A stretch of DNA of 64,000 nt from Primulina eburnea (taxonomy: Eukaryota; Streptophyta; Magnoliopsida; Lamiales; Gesneriaceae), in the NCBI RefSeq assembly GCF_022965805.1, contig NC_133101.1:12065069-12129068 (forward strand), read 5' to 3'. The position numbers were made by a program, and so were the translations under genes. This document shows positions 9,821-19,252 of this stretch, one piece after another (the first letter of the stretch is position 1; every line of letters begins with the position of its first letter). The notes below the pieces were generated by a model, which saw only the letters and a list, made by a program, of their open reading frames with translations, searched no databases and was not told where the DNA came from.

Positions 9821-12657
9821 TCAATCAGTTTCAATATCCCTGTAGATGACTTCTTCATTCTGAGGTTCTTGAAGTTTTCTGTTTGAAGGTTCTGCTTCAT
9901 CTTCTGATTGCCTAACTCCTGCTGGATCTCTTCTATCCCCTGTTGGATCTCTTCTATCTTCCCCCTTTTTGGCATCAGCGGCAACTACATGGGCGAAGAG
10001 GTCATTCAGTCTTCCGGAAAGGTTTTGAATGCCATCGGTTAGCATCTCCAGATATGGAGTCTGAGAAGAGATGCGATTATCCAGTGTAGTGAGAGATTGA
10101 TTTTGAGAATCAATCTTGGAATCCATAAGTTCCAAGGAAGTAGAAAGTGATCGAAAGAGATCATCATGCTCAGTGATTCGGTTGAGTATATCAGTTTGAG
10201 CAAGAATGATGTTACTGTGATTTCTCGCGATAGCCTGTCTGAAAACGATGGCTTCTGCATGCATTCTCTCCATGTTTTCCGTCGTGTTATAAATGTGTTT
10301 CCCCATGCGTTCTCTCAAAGATTGAGCGCCACTGAATTCTGAAATGTTTTCACGGGACATTCGTTTCACTAAGCCAGACACGTTGTTGAGTTCCCGTTGC
10401 AGAGACTCAATCTGAAATTCCAAATTGAATGTATCTGATTTTGGGGATGGAGTTCGCTCAAGCATACGTTGCTGAAACTCAATAAGACGAGAGTTCGTCT
10501 GAGTTGGAACAGCGTGAGAGGTAGTCAATGCAGTAGAGACAAGATTAGTATCCACCAAAGCAGTAGAAGCACCAGGGTCTGCTGAGCTTTCTTCTGGAAA
10601 TGTAGAAACAGTAGGTTCAGCAGCAACCAGTGGAAGAGCAATTTCTTCAGTGGGAACGGCCAAGTCAGAGGCCAAAATATCTTCCATTGGTGCAATGACA
10701 GCCTGTGAGTCTGATGGTTCTTCAGTAGAAGGTGTAGAAGGCTGATTCAGAAGATTGTGCATTTCTGCATGATGAGCAGCAGAAAATATCTCTAAATTTG
10801 GCAAGAGAGAAGTAGCTTCTGGTTCTGTTATAGGTTGCACTAAGGTCGGAGAAGCAGAAGGTGGCAATGAAGTAGCCGGTGCTGCTTCCTAAGTAGTAGA
10901 GACCGTTGGAACAATCGACTCAATGACTTCCTCAACCGAAGCCAGTTCATGTACAGATAACAGCGATAAGGACGGAATGGGCCTTGTTGGAGAAGCAGGA
11001 GTACTGAGAGCAGAAGCCTTTGGTGAGGCTGTAGTCTTTTCCTCAACTGTCTGAATCTGTTGGAAGTCTGGAACAAGGCCAATGTGATAAACAATAGGCT
11101 CGCCAAAACCTTGTTCTTGAGCAAGAAGTTGCTCACGCATCTGTTTTAACTTGTAAGATAGAATCAAAATAACATTTTGATCCTAAACAGCAGTAGGAAC
11201 AGTAGGATCAAAATTCGATTCAAGAACTTTCAGAACCGATTCTAGCTTCTGACATTTCAGCTGATCGAGGATGAAACTCCTTCTGCGCAAGGCCTCGATG
11301 ATATTTTTCATCTTTGCAAGCTGAAAAATTCTCTTCTCTGCGTTAATCATTTTGGCATAGTTCCCTTTTGTCTTGAAGTAAGCAAAAGAATGGAAAAGTC
11401 GGACCGTATGCCACTCATCAAAGAAATTCATGTCATCATTTGCAGAGCTTTCTATTTCTGCCAGATGAAGATCAACGCCGGTGGTTACAGTTGTTTTGTG
11501 TCCAAAAACTGGTGGTTCTTCGACCATTTTTCCTTTGCCTTTATCAAATGATGAAATAGGCACGATGGGTCGGAAAGCAGAAGACCCGCTAGTTGATTCT
11601 CGAATTACATTCCAGACGATGGCTTCAAAACAGAAGCAGTAGTTGGTGCTGGAATAGATGCAGTAGCTTGTGCGGTCGTAGAAGCAGTGGATCGAACAGA
11701 AGGATCCACTTCTGGAAATACCTGTCTGATAGATACTTTCTCAATCTCAGACAGTGCTGATGTCTTCTTGATCTTAAGAATGGTGCGAGGTTTCTTCTTG
11801 GCTCGAGTTGGTACGGGTGGTTGAACATCAGCAGCAGACTCTTCTGATGTTGTTTTGTCTGAATCAGTCGAAATAATCACTCATTTCTTTGTAATTTTCC
11901 TTTGAGGTTTTTGAGCCTCAGAAGCAGTTTCTCCGATTTCCTTTTTCAAGGCGACAAACTCCGCCATGGTTGGCTTAGGCCTTAAAGCAAGTACGTTCGG
12001 AGCATCAATCATGGTTACTAAAGCAACATCTTGATCACTGGTAGAGACGAAACCAGCATCCTTGACCATTGCGCTGATTTGAACAGCGAAACCAGAACTT
12101 TTCCTGACAACCATATCCTTCATAATTCTAAAAAGAAAATGACTCCAGTCCACTTTGATTCCCTTAGTGATGGCAATCATCACTTGAACCTTCTCCTTCG
12201 TCAACTTGTCGAAAGTGCCAGCTTTGATCAAAATGGCTTTTGCCACAATATCGGCCAGAATTTTATATTCTATTTTGAGTAATTTCTTGTGGCAAGAAGG
12301 AGACACTTCTTCTCCAGAGGCTGAGAAAGAGCTGAGCGCAACAGAAATATCTATCTTGGAGATATCAGATAGTTCAGAAGTACCTGAGAGTGGAAGAAGG
12401 AAGGTCGCTCCCAAAAGTGCGGCATCAATAGAGATGGATGCATCTCCTTGAGAATGAACAATCTTTCCTTCAAGTACTGTTGCTTTAGCGTAAAAATCCA
12501 GGAGAGCATTTTTGTAAATCACAGCTGGTGCTTCCAGGAATTTTCTGAGTCCCGATTTCTCAATGTTTTGAAACATTTTAACGAGATTCTCATCCTTGAT
12601 GTTGATAACAGAAGCAAAGTTTACTTGATAAGCGTTGAGAGTATATGCTCCGGCCAT
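9821..12657 (-). pseudogene. Sirevirus third ('env-like') ORF, broken, about 945 codons
   Basis: A long minus-strand frame lies between pol and the 3' LTR, starting MAGAYTLNAYQVNF at 12657. The first ~250 residues contain YKNALLDFYAKA and a long hydrophobic and charged region. This resembles the plant family known as 'putative plant transposon protein' (Transposase_32), as recalled and not searched. A Ser/Thr/Pro/Ala-rich middle follows (12 kb to 10.6 kb), then a helical, heptad-like C-terminal segment (LRERMGKHIYNTTENMERM, then LDNRISSQTPYLEMLTDG) and an acidic tail. Four breaks are visible: TGA at 11881-11883, a frameshift near 11605, TAG at 11183-11185 and TAG at 10889-10891. Sireviruses often carry such an ORF; envelope function is unproven and I see no clear signal peptide or fusion region. 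The only other copy in this window is the diverged one at 22367-24226. Confidence 0.75.
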
Positions 12658-13192
12658 TTCTGTATGAAGATAGAATCAGATAAAATTTGCAGTAGTTAGA
12701 GATGATGAAGAGAAAGCAGTAGCTGAATAACGATAGTTATGAAACAGTAAAGGTGAAATTTAAGATAAATATACAGCCATCAAATAAACATCAAGACACG
12801 TGTCAGTATGTTTTTGGTTGAGTGTTTGAAAAGATTTGCAGAAACTGTCAGATATACGAATGATTTTGAAAATTTGAAAAAGGCGGGTTGTCCAGACGGT
12901 TACTAAAGAAATCAAAAGAGGATTTGTCGTTTTATGATAACGTCTGCTGGAAGTTTCAGAGTGCTGAAATATTTGAGCACTTTGACAAAAACCAGCAGAC
13001 TTGTAGTTTTATCGAAAAGACAAACATTCTATCTGTTTTCTGAAAAAGGTGTCAAAATCTTAGTCTGACTAAGATATTGTTCCCCCTCGGTAAATGCAAT
13101 TAATAAGTGGTCATTAAAGTGACAAGTGACTCTTGGCAATCTCTCAATCTGAACCGTTGAAAATGAACAGTCGCGAGAGTCTTTGTTTCCTC

Positions 13193-13200
13193 TATAAATA
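13193..13200 (+). promoter_or_regulatory. TATA-like box antisense to the retroelement
   Basis: TATAAATA on the plus strand, 35 bp upstream of an ATG at 13235. It points opposite to all coding of the host element. It could be chance in AT-rich DNA or an antisense promoter. Confidence 0.3.
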
Positions 13201-13234
13201 CTTGCACAATCTTGAACGAAGTTAAACAAATATA

Positions 13235-13513
13235 ATGAAAACTCAAGTTAAAAGAGAGTTAGAATCTGATCCAGGAGTCGAAGCAAAAATGTTCAGAGAG
13301 AAGTTTGAGGATATCATTATTTACGTAATGAACCTTGGATCAAACTCCTGGAGATGCAATGCAAACAATCAAAATAATTTGTTGCTATTATTAAGTCTGA
13401 AATGCAGTATCGATCTTGTCCAGAGGCTCTCTAATGCAATCAGTGAATGCTGGTGGATAGATGATACTGATATTTTCAGTTGTATCTCTGCAAGACTTTT
13501 TCCAATATATTAG
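13235..13513 (+). CDS. Possible antisense ORF of 92 codons in the pol/third-ORF spacer
   Basis: The frame starts ATG AAA ACT and encodes a 92-residue product: a charged N-terminus (VKRELESDPGVEAKMFREKFED) followed by a hydrophobic/Asn-rich part. I recognise no family. It lies entirely in the spacer rather than opposite a coding region, and a TATA-like box sits 35 bp before the start. Antisense ORFs are known in some plant LTR retrotransposons (Ogre/Retand and others), so it is worth recording, but a chance frame is at least as likely. Confidence 0.25.
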   Translation: MKTQVKRELESDPGVEAKMFREKFEDIIIYVMNLGSNSWRCNANNQNNLLLLLSLKCSIDLVQRLSNAISECWWIDDTDIFSCISARLFPIY

Positions 13514-13520
13514 TACTGAC

Positions 13521-13573
13521 AAGACCCAAGCTTGCCAGATTCTTGCAAGACCCAAGCTTGCTAGATTCTTTCT
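13521..13573. repeat. 26-bp tandem repeat, two copies plus a degenerate third
   Basis: AAGACCCAAGCTTGCCAGAT begins the first unit at 13521; the second begins at 13547 with one or two changes. A degenerate third (core AAGCTTGCT) follows to ~13600. Confidence 0.8.
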
Positions 13574-13871
13574 AAGCCTTTAAGCTTGCTCGAATCTTTT
13601 TGGAGAAGACCATCTTTTTCCTGCTGAAGATACTACGATCTGCTGATATTACTGAAAGCAAAAGTTAAATGTAAAGTTTCTGGTTAAGGAAGCACTTGTA
13701 GATCTACTGCTTTTATTTTTGCATCGTGTAATGTGCTGAAATGGTTTCTAATAAAGTTCCAGTTTACGTATTTGACTTTTCCCTTCTGCTTTTCTGCAAA
13801 TATCTTACTGTTAGTTCAATACGATAAATAATCGAGTAAGAATAAAAACTAACCAAGATAACAGAAGATAA

Positions 13872-15477
13872 TCAAGTTAAATCTATCAAACCAAGAGAGT
13901 TACGAAAGTAAAAAAACTTATTTTCTGGTAAGGGTTTTGTAAAGATATCTGCTGTTTGTTGATCAGTAGAAACGTATTCCAGACGAATGTTCTTCTTCTG
14001 CACATGATCTCTAATAAAATGATGTCTGATGTCAATGTGCTTCGTTCTGGAATGAAGTACTGGATTTTGTGTGATTGCAATTGCACTGGTATTGTCACAG
14101 AATATAGGTGATTCGGAGGCTTGAATCCCATAGTCTCTTAACTGTTGCTGAATCCACAATATCTGAGAGCAGCAGCTTCCAGCAGCCAGATATTCTGCTT
14201 CTGCAGTAGATGTGGCTATGGAAGTCTGCTTCTTGCTAAACCAGGATATCAGCCTATCACCAAGAAATTGACAAAAACCACTTGTGTTTTTTCGGTCTAG
14301 TTTGCAACCTGCATAATCAGCATCTGAATATCCAATAAGATTTAACGATGAATCATTGGGATACCATAAGCCGACATTTTGAGTTCCTTTTAAGTACTTC
14401 AAAATACGTAGCAGCAATATAATGAGATTGTTTGGGGTTAGATTGAAATCTAATACAAATACAAACAGCAAACATGATATCTGGTCTACTGGCAGTTAGA
14501 TATAATAATGAACCAATAAGACCGCGATACTGAGTTACCTCTACTGGAATACCACTTTCATCTTTATCAAGTTTAATAGATGAGATCATTGGAGTAGAAG
14601 CAGCAGAGCATGCTTCCATTCCGAACTTTTTCAAAAGCTCCTTGGTGTACTTGGCTTGATTTATAAAGATTCCAGTCTCCAGTTGCTTAATCTGTAATAC
14701 TAAGAAGAATGTTAATTCTCCCATCATACTCATTTCGAATTTATCCTGCATCAGTTTTCCAAACTTTGCACATAATTTGGGGTTAGTTGACCCAAAAATG
14801 ATATCATTAACATAGATCTGTACTAAAAGAATATGCTTATTCTTAACTAATGTAAACAAAGTTTTATCTACTGCTCCAATGGTAAAGTCATGATCAATAA
14901 AAAACTGTGATAGAGTGTCATACCATGCTCTAGGTGCCTGTGTTAGACAATGTAATGCTTTGTGTAATTTAAATACATGATGAGGTGAGAAATGATCGAT
15001 GAAACCTGGAGGTTGTTCGACGTAGACTTCTTCTTGTAAGAGACCATTCAGAAAATCACTTTTCACATCCATTTGATATACTTTGAAATTCTTGAAAGCA
15101 GCAAAGGCTAAGAATATTCTGATTGCTTCAAGCCTTGCTACTGGTACGTAGGTCTCATCAAAGTCTATTCCTTCTTCTTGTCTGAAACCTTGAGCTACCA
15201 ATCTTGCTTTATTTCTCACCACTGTGCCTTCTTAATTGAGTTTGTTTCTAAATACCCACCGAGTTCCAATGACAGATTGGTGAGATGGTCTAGGTACTAG
15301 AAACCAAACTTCATTTCGTTTGAATTGATTCAGCTCTTCTTGCATGGCTTCAATCCAACTAGGATCCAGAAGAGCTTCTTCAATTTTTTTTGGTTCATCC
15401 TGAGATATAAAAGCAGCATGCATGTATTCATTAAGCATTTGCCTTCTGGTTCTTAAAGGCGCTGCTAGGATTACCAA
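13872..15477 (-). pseudogene. pol: Right-unit reverse transcriptase and RNase H
   Basis: The minus-strand RT begins near 15477. It passes a TAA at 15232-15234, shared with the left unit, then continues as [31 protein letters not shown] and the catalytic region [11 protein letters not shown]. The usual Y-V-D-D box reads Y-V-N-D here, so one catalytic Asp is replaced by Asn. A frameshift near 14400 leads to RNase H: GYSDADYAGCKLDRKNTSG, then IATSTAEAEYLAAG, then CDNTSAIAITQNPVLHSRTK. RNase H ends at 13872. This domain pair would copy element RNA to DNA. The stop, the frameshift and the YVND change make this copy inactive. Confidence 0.85.
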
Positions 15478-16624
15478 TAACCAATGATGGAGGATGAGAT
15501 TTTCTCCAGATAAAAGGATTTAAAGGGACATCTTCCTGATTTGATATGTTGAGATTGTTCTCGACAGAACCAGTAGTAGGTTCTTGAGTGTCTTCTACTG
15601 GTATTGGTAGATCCAAAGTCTGTACTTCTGGTTCCAGTATTGGAATGTCTGGTTCTGGATTTTGAAGATCCTTGATGTTTGCTTCTACATCATCTTCAAT
15701 GTCAATTTCCAAGTGAATCCTGTCTATCCTGTTACTTAAATCAGATATGTTAGAAATTTCAGCAGCACTGCTGTCTTCATCAAAGACAACATGAATTGAT
15801 TCCTCAACATTAAGAGTTCTATTGTTGAAAATTCTAAAGGCTTTGCTTACAGCAGAGTAACCAAGAAATAGTCCAGCATCTGATTTTGAGTCAAATGCAG
15901 TTAAATGATTTTTGCCATTATTTAATACAAAACATTTGCAACCAAACAGATGAAAATAAGATACATTAGGCTTTTTCCCTTTCCATATTTGATAAGGAGT
16001 CTGATTGTGCCTTTTGTTGACCATAGATCTGTTTTGCGTGTAACAAGCAGTATTGATAGCTTCAGCCCAGAAGCGCTGAGAGATGTCTGCATCTGCTAGC
16101 ATTGTTCTAGTTGCTTCTTTTAGAGTTCTATTTCTCCTCTCAGCTACTCCGTTTTGTTGAGGTGTTCTAACAGCTGAATATTCATGATGAATCCCCTGTT
16201 CATTCAAATATAACTCAAGATACTTGTTAGTGAACTCAGTACCCTGATCACTTCTGATTTTAATGATGGTAGTAGATTTTTCATTTTGAATCCTTTTCAG
16301 AGGCTTGATCAAGAGGCTACTGGTTTGATCTTTTCCTGCGAGAAATATTACCCAAGTGAATCTAGAAAAATCATCAATAACAACAAGTGTATATTTCATT
16401 CCCCCTAAGCTCATGATGGGGATTGGACCAAATAGATCCATATCCAGTAGTTCCAGACATCTTGAAGTTGATTTGCTATCTTTGTTCTTGAAACTGGATC
16501 TTATCTGTTTCCCAAGCTGACAAGCAGAACAAACATGATTTATAACAAAGTTAATATCAGGTAATCCATCAACTATATTCTGCTTCTTGAGATAATTGAT
16601 TGACTTGAAATTTAGACGATTCAA
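15431..16624 (-). pseudogene. pol: Right-unit integrase
   Basis: A 397-residue frame carries the zinc-binding Cys pair (CSACQLG), the catalytic core with D in LDMDLFGPIP, D in IRSDQGTEF and E in the RTPQQNGVAERRNRTLKE segment, and the copia IN C-terminus (HNQTPYQIWKGKKPNVSYFH, then KCFVLNNGKNHL). The frame is lost at ~15465, where one extra A separates it from RT. The left unit lacks this insertion but has its own extra base at ~6129, so each unit is broken at a different place. Integrase joins element cDNA to the chromosome. Confidence 0.9.
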
Positions 16625-16723
16625 TTTCTTGTGCCATAGCCAGTGTTTATTGCTAAGAGAAGCAACTAAGCATGTAGAAGTATTGACATAATTTGAGTTC
16701 CAAGAGACTCTGTAAGTGTTGCC

Positions 16724-17074
16724 TTATCTTTTTTCAGTTAACACAGTAGTTTTAGCAGAATCTCTAACTATACATGAATGCTTCTGAAAAGCTACAGAAT
16801 AACCATTATCACATAGTTGACTAATGCTGATTAGATTGTAACAAAGATTGTCAACTAACAACACATCATTAATAGTTATTTTACCATGGATAATCTTACC
16901 CTTACCCATGGTTTTACCTTTTGAGTTGTCTCCAAAAGTTATCTTTGGTCCAGTACAACTCACTATCTCGGAAAGTAGGTTTTTCTGTCCAGTCATGTGT
17001 CTGGAACATCCACTGTCCAGATACCATGTAGAGTTACTGACTTCTGCTTTCTTCTGCTGTTCCTGCAAACACAA
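16724..17074 (-). pseudogene. Right-unit aspartic protease
   Basis: Encodes the same 116 residues as the left-unit copy, including LDSGCSRHMTG with an intact D-S-G motif. It ends at the same stop, followed by the same shift before the GAG-pre-integrase region. The shared lesion shows that the two units derive from one already defective sequence or from each other. Confidence 0.85.
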
Positions 17075-17097
17075 ATTTTAGTATCTGGTACCCAAAT

Positions 17098-18196
17098 CTA
17101 TTTGGGTCCAAGCCTTATCAGTCCCTTGGGGACCCACACTTGTACAATTCTTGGTGACCTTGTACTTCGGCTATCCAAAGATGTGTGTGCAACAGAAGGT
17201 CTGTTATTTCTAACAGTATGCATATTAAAATGTTGTTCCTCCCTTTTGTTTCTGTTTTCCAGTCTGTATCTCTTCTGAACAGGTTTAGAGTTGTAGTACT
17301 GGTAGTTTTTAACCTTCATAGGATGTTGTCTTCCAGAGTTGAATTCTTTTCTGAATCTAGAACTCTGGTCAACTTTTTTCTTAGGTTTAACGTAACCCAG
17401 ACCATAGTGCATTTTTCTGTTCATCTGATTTACATTCCTTTCAACTGAAGCAGTAAGTACTTCTGGTTCCTGTACCACGCTGGATTTCACAAAGTTAATG
17501 TATTTCCCTTTGCACATATCCAGTGTTGGCTTAGTATTCGTTTCAGAAGTACCTTCATTATTACAAAAACCGAGACCACTCCTATCTCCTGACTGTTTTT
17601 GTAATTCTTGCATCTTTTCTAGTGAAACAGAAGACTTGTTCCAAGCATTTACCAGTAGCGACAACTTCTGGTTTTCAGAAAGCACCTTCTGGTAATCTGC
17701 TTTGGCTCTTTCGTTCTCAGTTATTAATTTACTCATCTTAACTTGTAAATCATTACAGCTGTCTACTTGCAAGCAAGTTAACTTACTGTTCTGATTCTTT
17801 AAGTTCTGATTTTCGATCTTAACTTCTTCAAATGATTGAGAAAGTCTGGAATACTCTTTTACCATGTCATGTAATGCATCAATCAAATCAGTTCGTGTAA
17901 ATTCGTCAGAGTCAAAATCAAATACCTCTCCAAATGTCGAGGTTGAGTCATTGTCTGCCATGAGACATTTGACTTCTTCTGCATCACTGTCACTGAAATG
18001 ACTTTTTGAGTCAGATGACATACCATCTGTGGACCATCTGTGCCGCAACAACTGTAGGCTTTAATATTTTCAGTGGACCATCTGTGATGACATACCACAT
18101 GTCATCATCTTGTGCTGCAAGATGAGCTTGCATTCTGATCTTCCAATCATCGAAATCTTCCTTAGAGAACATAAGGATCTTGCTGAAGTGTGCCAT
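17098..18196 (-). pseudogene. gag: Right-unit gag, large N-terminal deletion
   Basis: Gag starts at ATG 18196 (MAHFSKILMFSKEDFDDW) but after about 40 residues (ITDGPLKILKP) it jumps by deletion into MSSDSKSHFSDSDAEE. The UBN2-type capsid core and the zinc knuckle are gone. What remains is an acidic linker, a long coiled coil (MVKEYSRLSQSFEEVKIENQ, then MSKLITENERAKADYQ), the Sirevirus-type GDRSGLGF motif and a basic tail. The left unit keeps the part missing here and lacks the coiled-coil start, so the two deletions are complementary. Confidence 0.85.
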
Positions 18197-18228
18197 TTGT
18201 TGTAGTTTTTCACGAACAAGAATAACCC

Positions 18229-18240
18229 GCTCTGATACCA
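18229..18240 (-). other. Primer-binding site of right unit
   Basis: TGGTATCAGAGC on the minus strand directly inside LTR-C; initiator Met-tRNA type. Confidence 0.85.
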
Positions 18241-18242
18241 AT

Positions 18243-19252
18243 TGTTGAGGATCGAAGTTGAGTTTAGAGGGGGGTGAATAAACTCTACTCGTTTTTCTTT
18301 CTTTCTGATGAGGTACTAAAATCCTGTTAGGGATAGTAGTTTATCTTGTGCGTAAACTTTCACCTGGATTACAATAAATCGTGCGGAAACAATCTGAGAA
18401 GTAATTGAAAGACCATAAAACAGTAGACAGCAGTTGTTTATGGAAGTTCGAAGATAAAATATTCTACGTCTCCCCTTCTTCTGTTTCCAGAAGGTATAAC
18501 TAAAAGACTTTGGATATTACAGTACAACTTTTGTACACACCCACTTCAGAAGGACTTACACCTCAGCCTACTGAAACTCTTAGTTTCTCAACTCACAAAA
18601 AATGCGAAACACAAAGTTCTGAAAAGACTCTTTTCAGATTACAAACTCTTCCTGATAAAATATAAGTGATGTAAAGATTGTTAAGAGTGTAAGAATCAGT
18701 AGCACAAGATGATCTTCAAAAGATCAGATATTAGCTATGAAGCGTGTGCTACTTTTCTTTGTGTTGAACTTTTAAGTACTCAAGGAATTTCGAGATTTGT
18801 CTGATAAGAGAGAATAGCTTTGTTCCTTGAAAGATGATATTATGCGAAGTGTCGTATCGTATAAGTATTTGATCCAAGTATATATAAACGACTGAGTTCA
18901 ACGTTCATAATCAGAGGATGTCTCCAGATAACTGATACAATCAGCTTTATTACCAAAAGAAGTTCCTGCAGAAAAGCTATAAAACAATCAGTCTTGTTTT
19001 ATACTTAATTGGATAAACTGCATTAAATGACTCCGTATAGTATTTAATGCTGCAATTAATACTAGTACTAGGAACTCTTTAACGGTAACAATTAAGGTAT
19101 CAACGTTAGGCAATGTCTTCTACTGGTTTTTGTATTACTATCATTTCTACTAGTTTAGTTTTATTAGACCAGTAGCTTTTTGATAAGTTAGTCTACTTGT
19201 TCTGGTCTACTGGTTTTAGTTATCATCGCCACAATAAAATTCATGTCTAACA
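18243..19252 (-). repeat. LTR-C, 5' LTR of the Sirevirus-like array
   Basis: 1010 bp with TG/CA ends. It aligns end to end with LTR-B, with scattered single-base changes and small indels (for example around 18400-18465). Its outer edge abuts the target duplication CATAA at 19253-19257. Confidence 0.9.

Larger units (their letters stand above)
12658..13871 (-). other. Spacer between pol and the third ORF
   Basis: About 1.2 kb with no minus-strand gene. It holds a plus-strand TATA-like box and a short antisense frame (described separately), 26-bp tandem repeats at 13521-13573, and an AT-rich leader just upstream of the third ORF. It probably contains the signals for making or splicing a third-ORF transcript, but I see no clear splice pair. 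Confidence 0.5.
4938..19252 (-). mobile_element. Composite Sirevirus-like Ty1/copia array: LTR-internal-LTR-internal-LTR, nested in the gypsy 3' LTR
   Basis: The insertion is bounded by TG at 4938 and CA at 19252 and flanked by the 5-bp target duplication CATAA (4933-4937 and 19253-19257). All coding is on the minus strand. From right to left it has LTR-C (18243-19252), a right-hand internal region (9713-18242), a shared LTR-B (8702-9712), a left-hand internal region (5101-8701) and a truncated LTR-A (4938-5100). The right unit alone (8702-19252) is 10.55 kb. Sirevirus affinity rests on an iMet primer site, a gag with a zinc knuckle and a coiled coil ending in an SGLGF-type motif, pol in PR-IN-RT-RH order, and a long third ORF between pol and the 3' LTR. 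Outer flanks share one target duplication, which suggests a single insertion later expanded by unequal exchange between LTRs; that last step is inference. Confidence 0.85.

Noticed and set aside
9821..12657. Calling the third ORF a viral envelope gene.
   Set aside because: No signal peptide, membrane anchor or furin-like site is evident; position alone does not show function.
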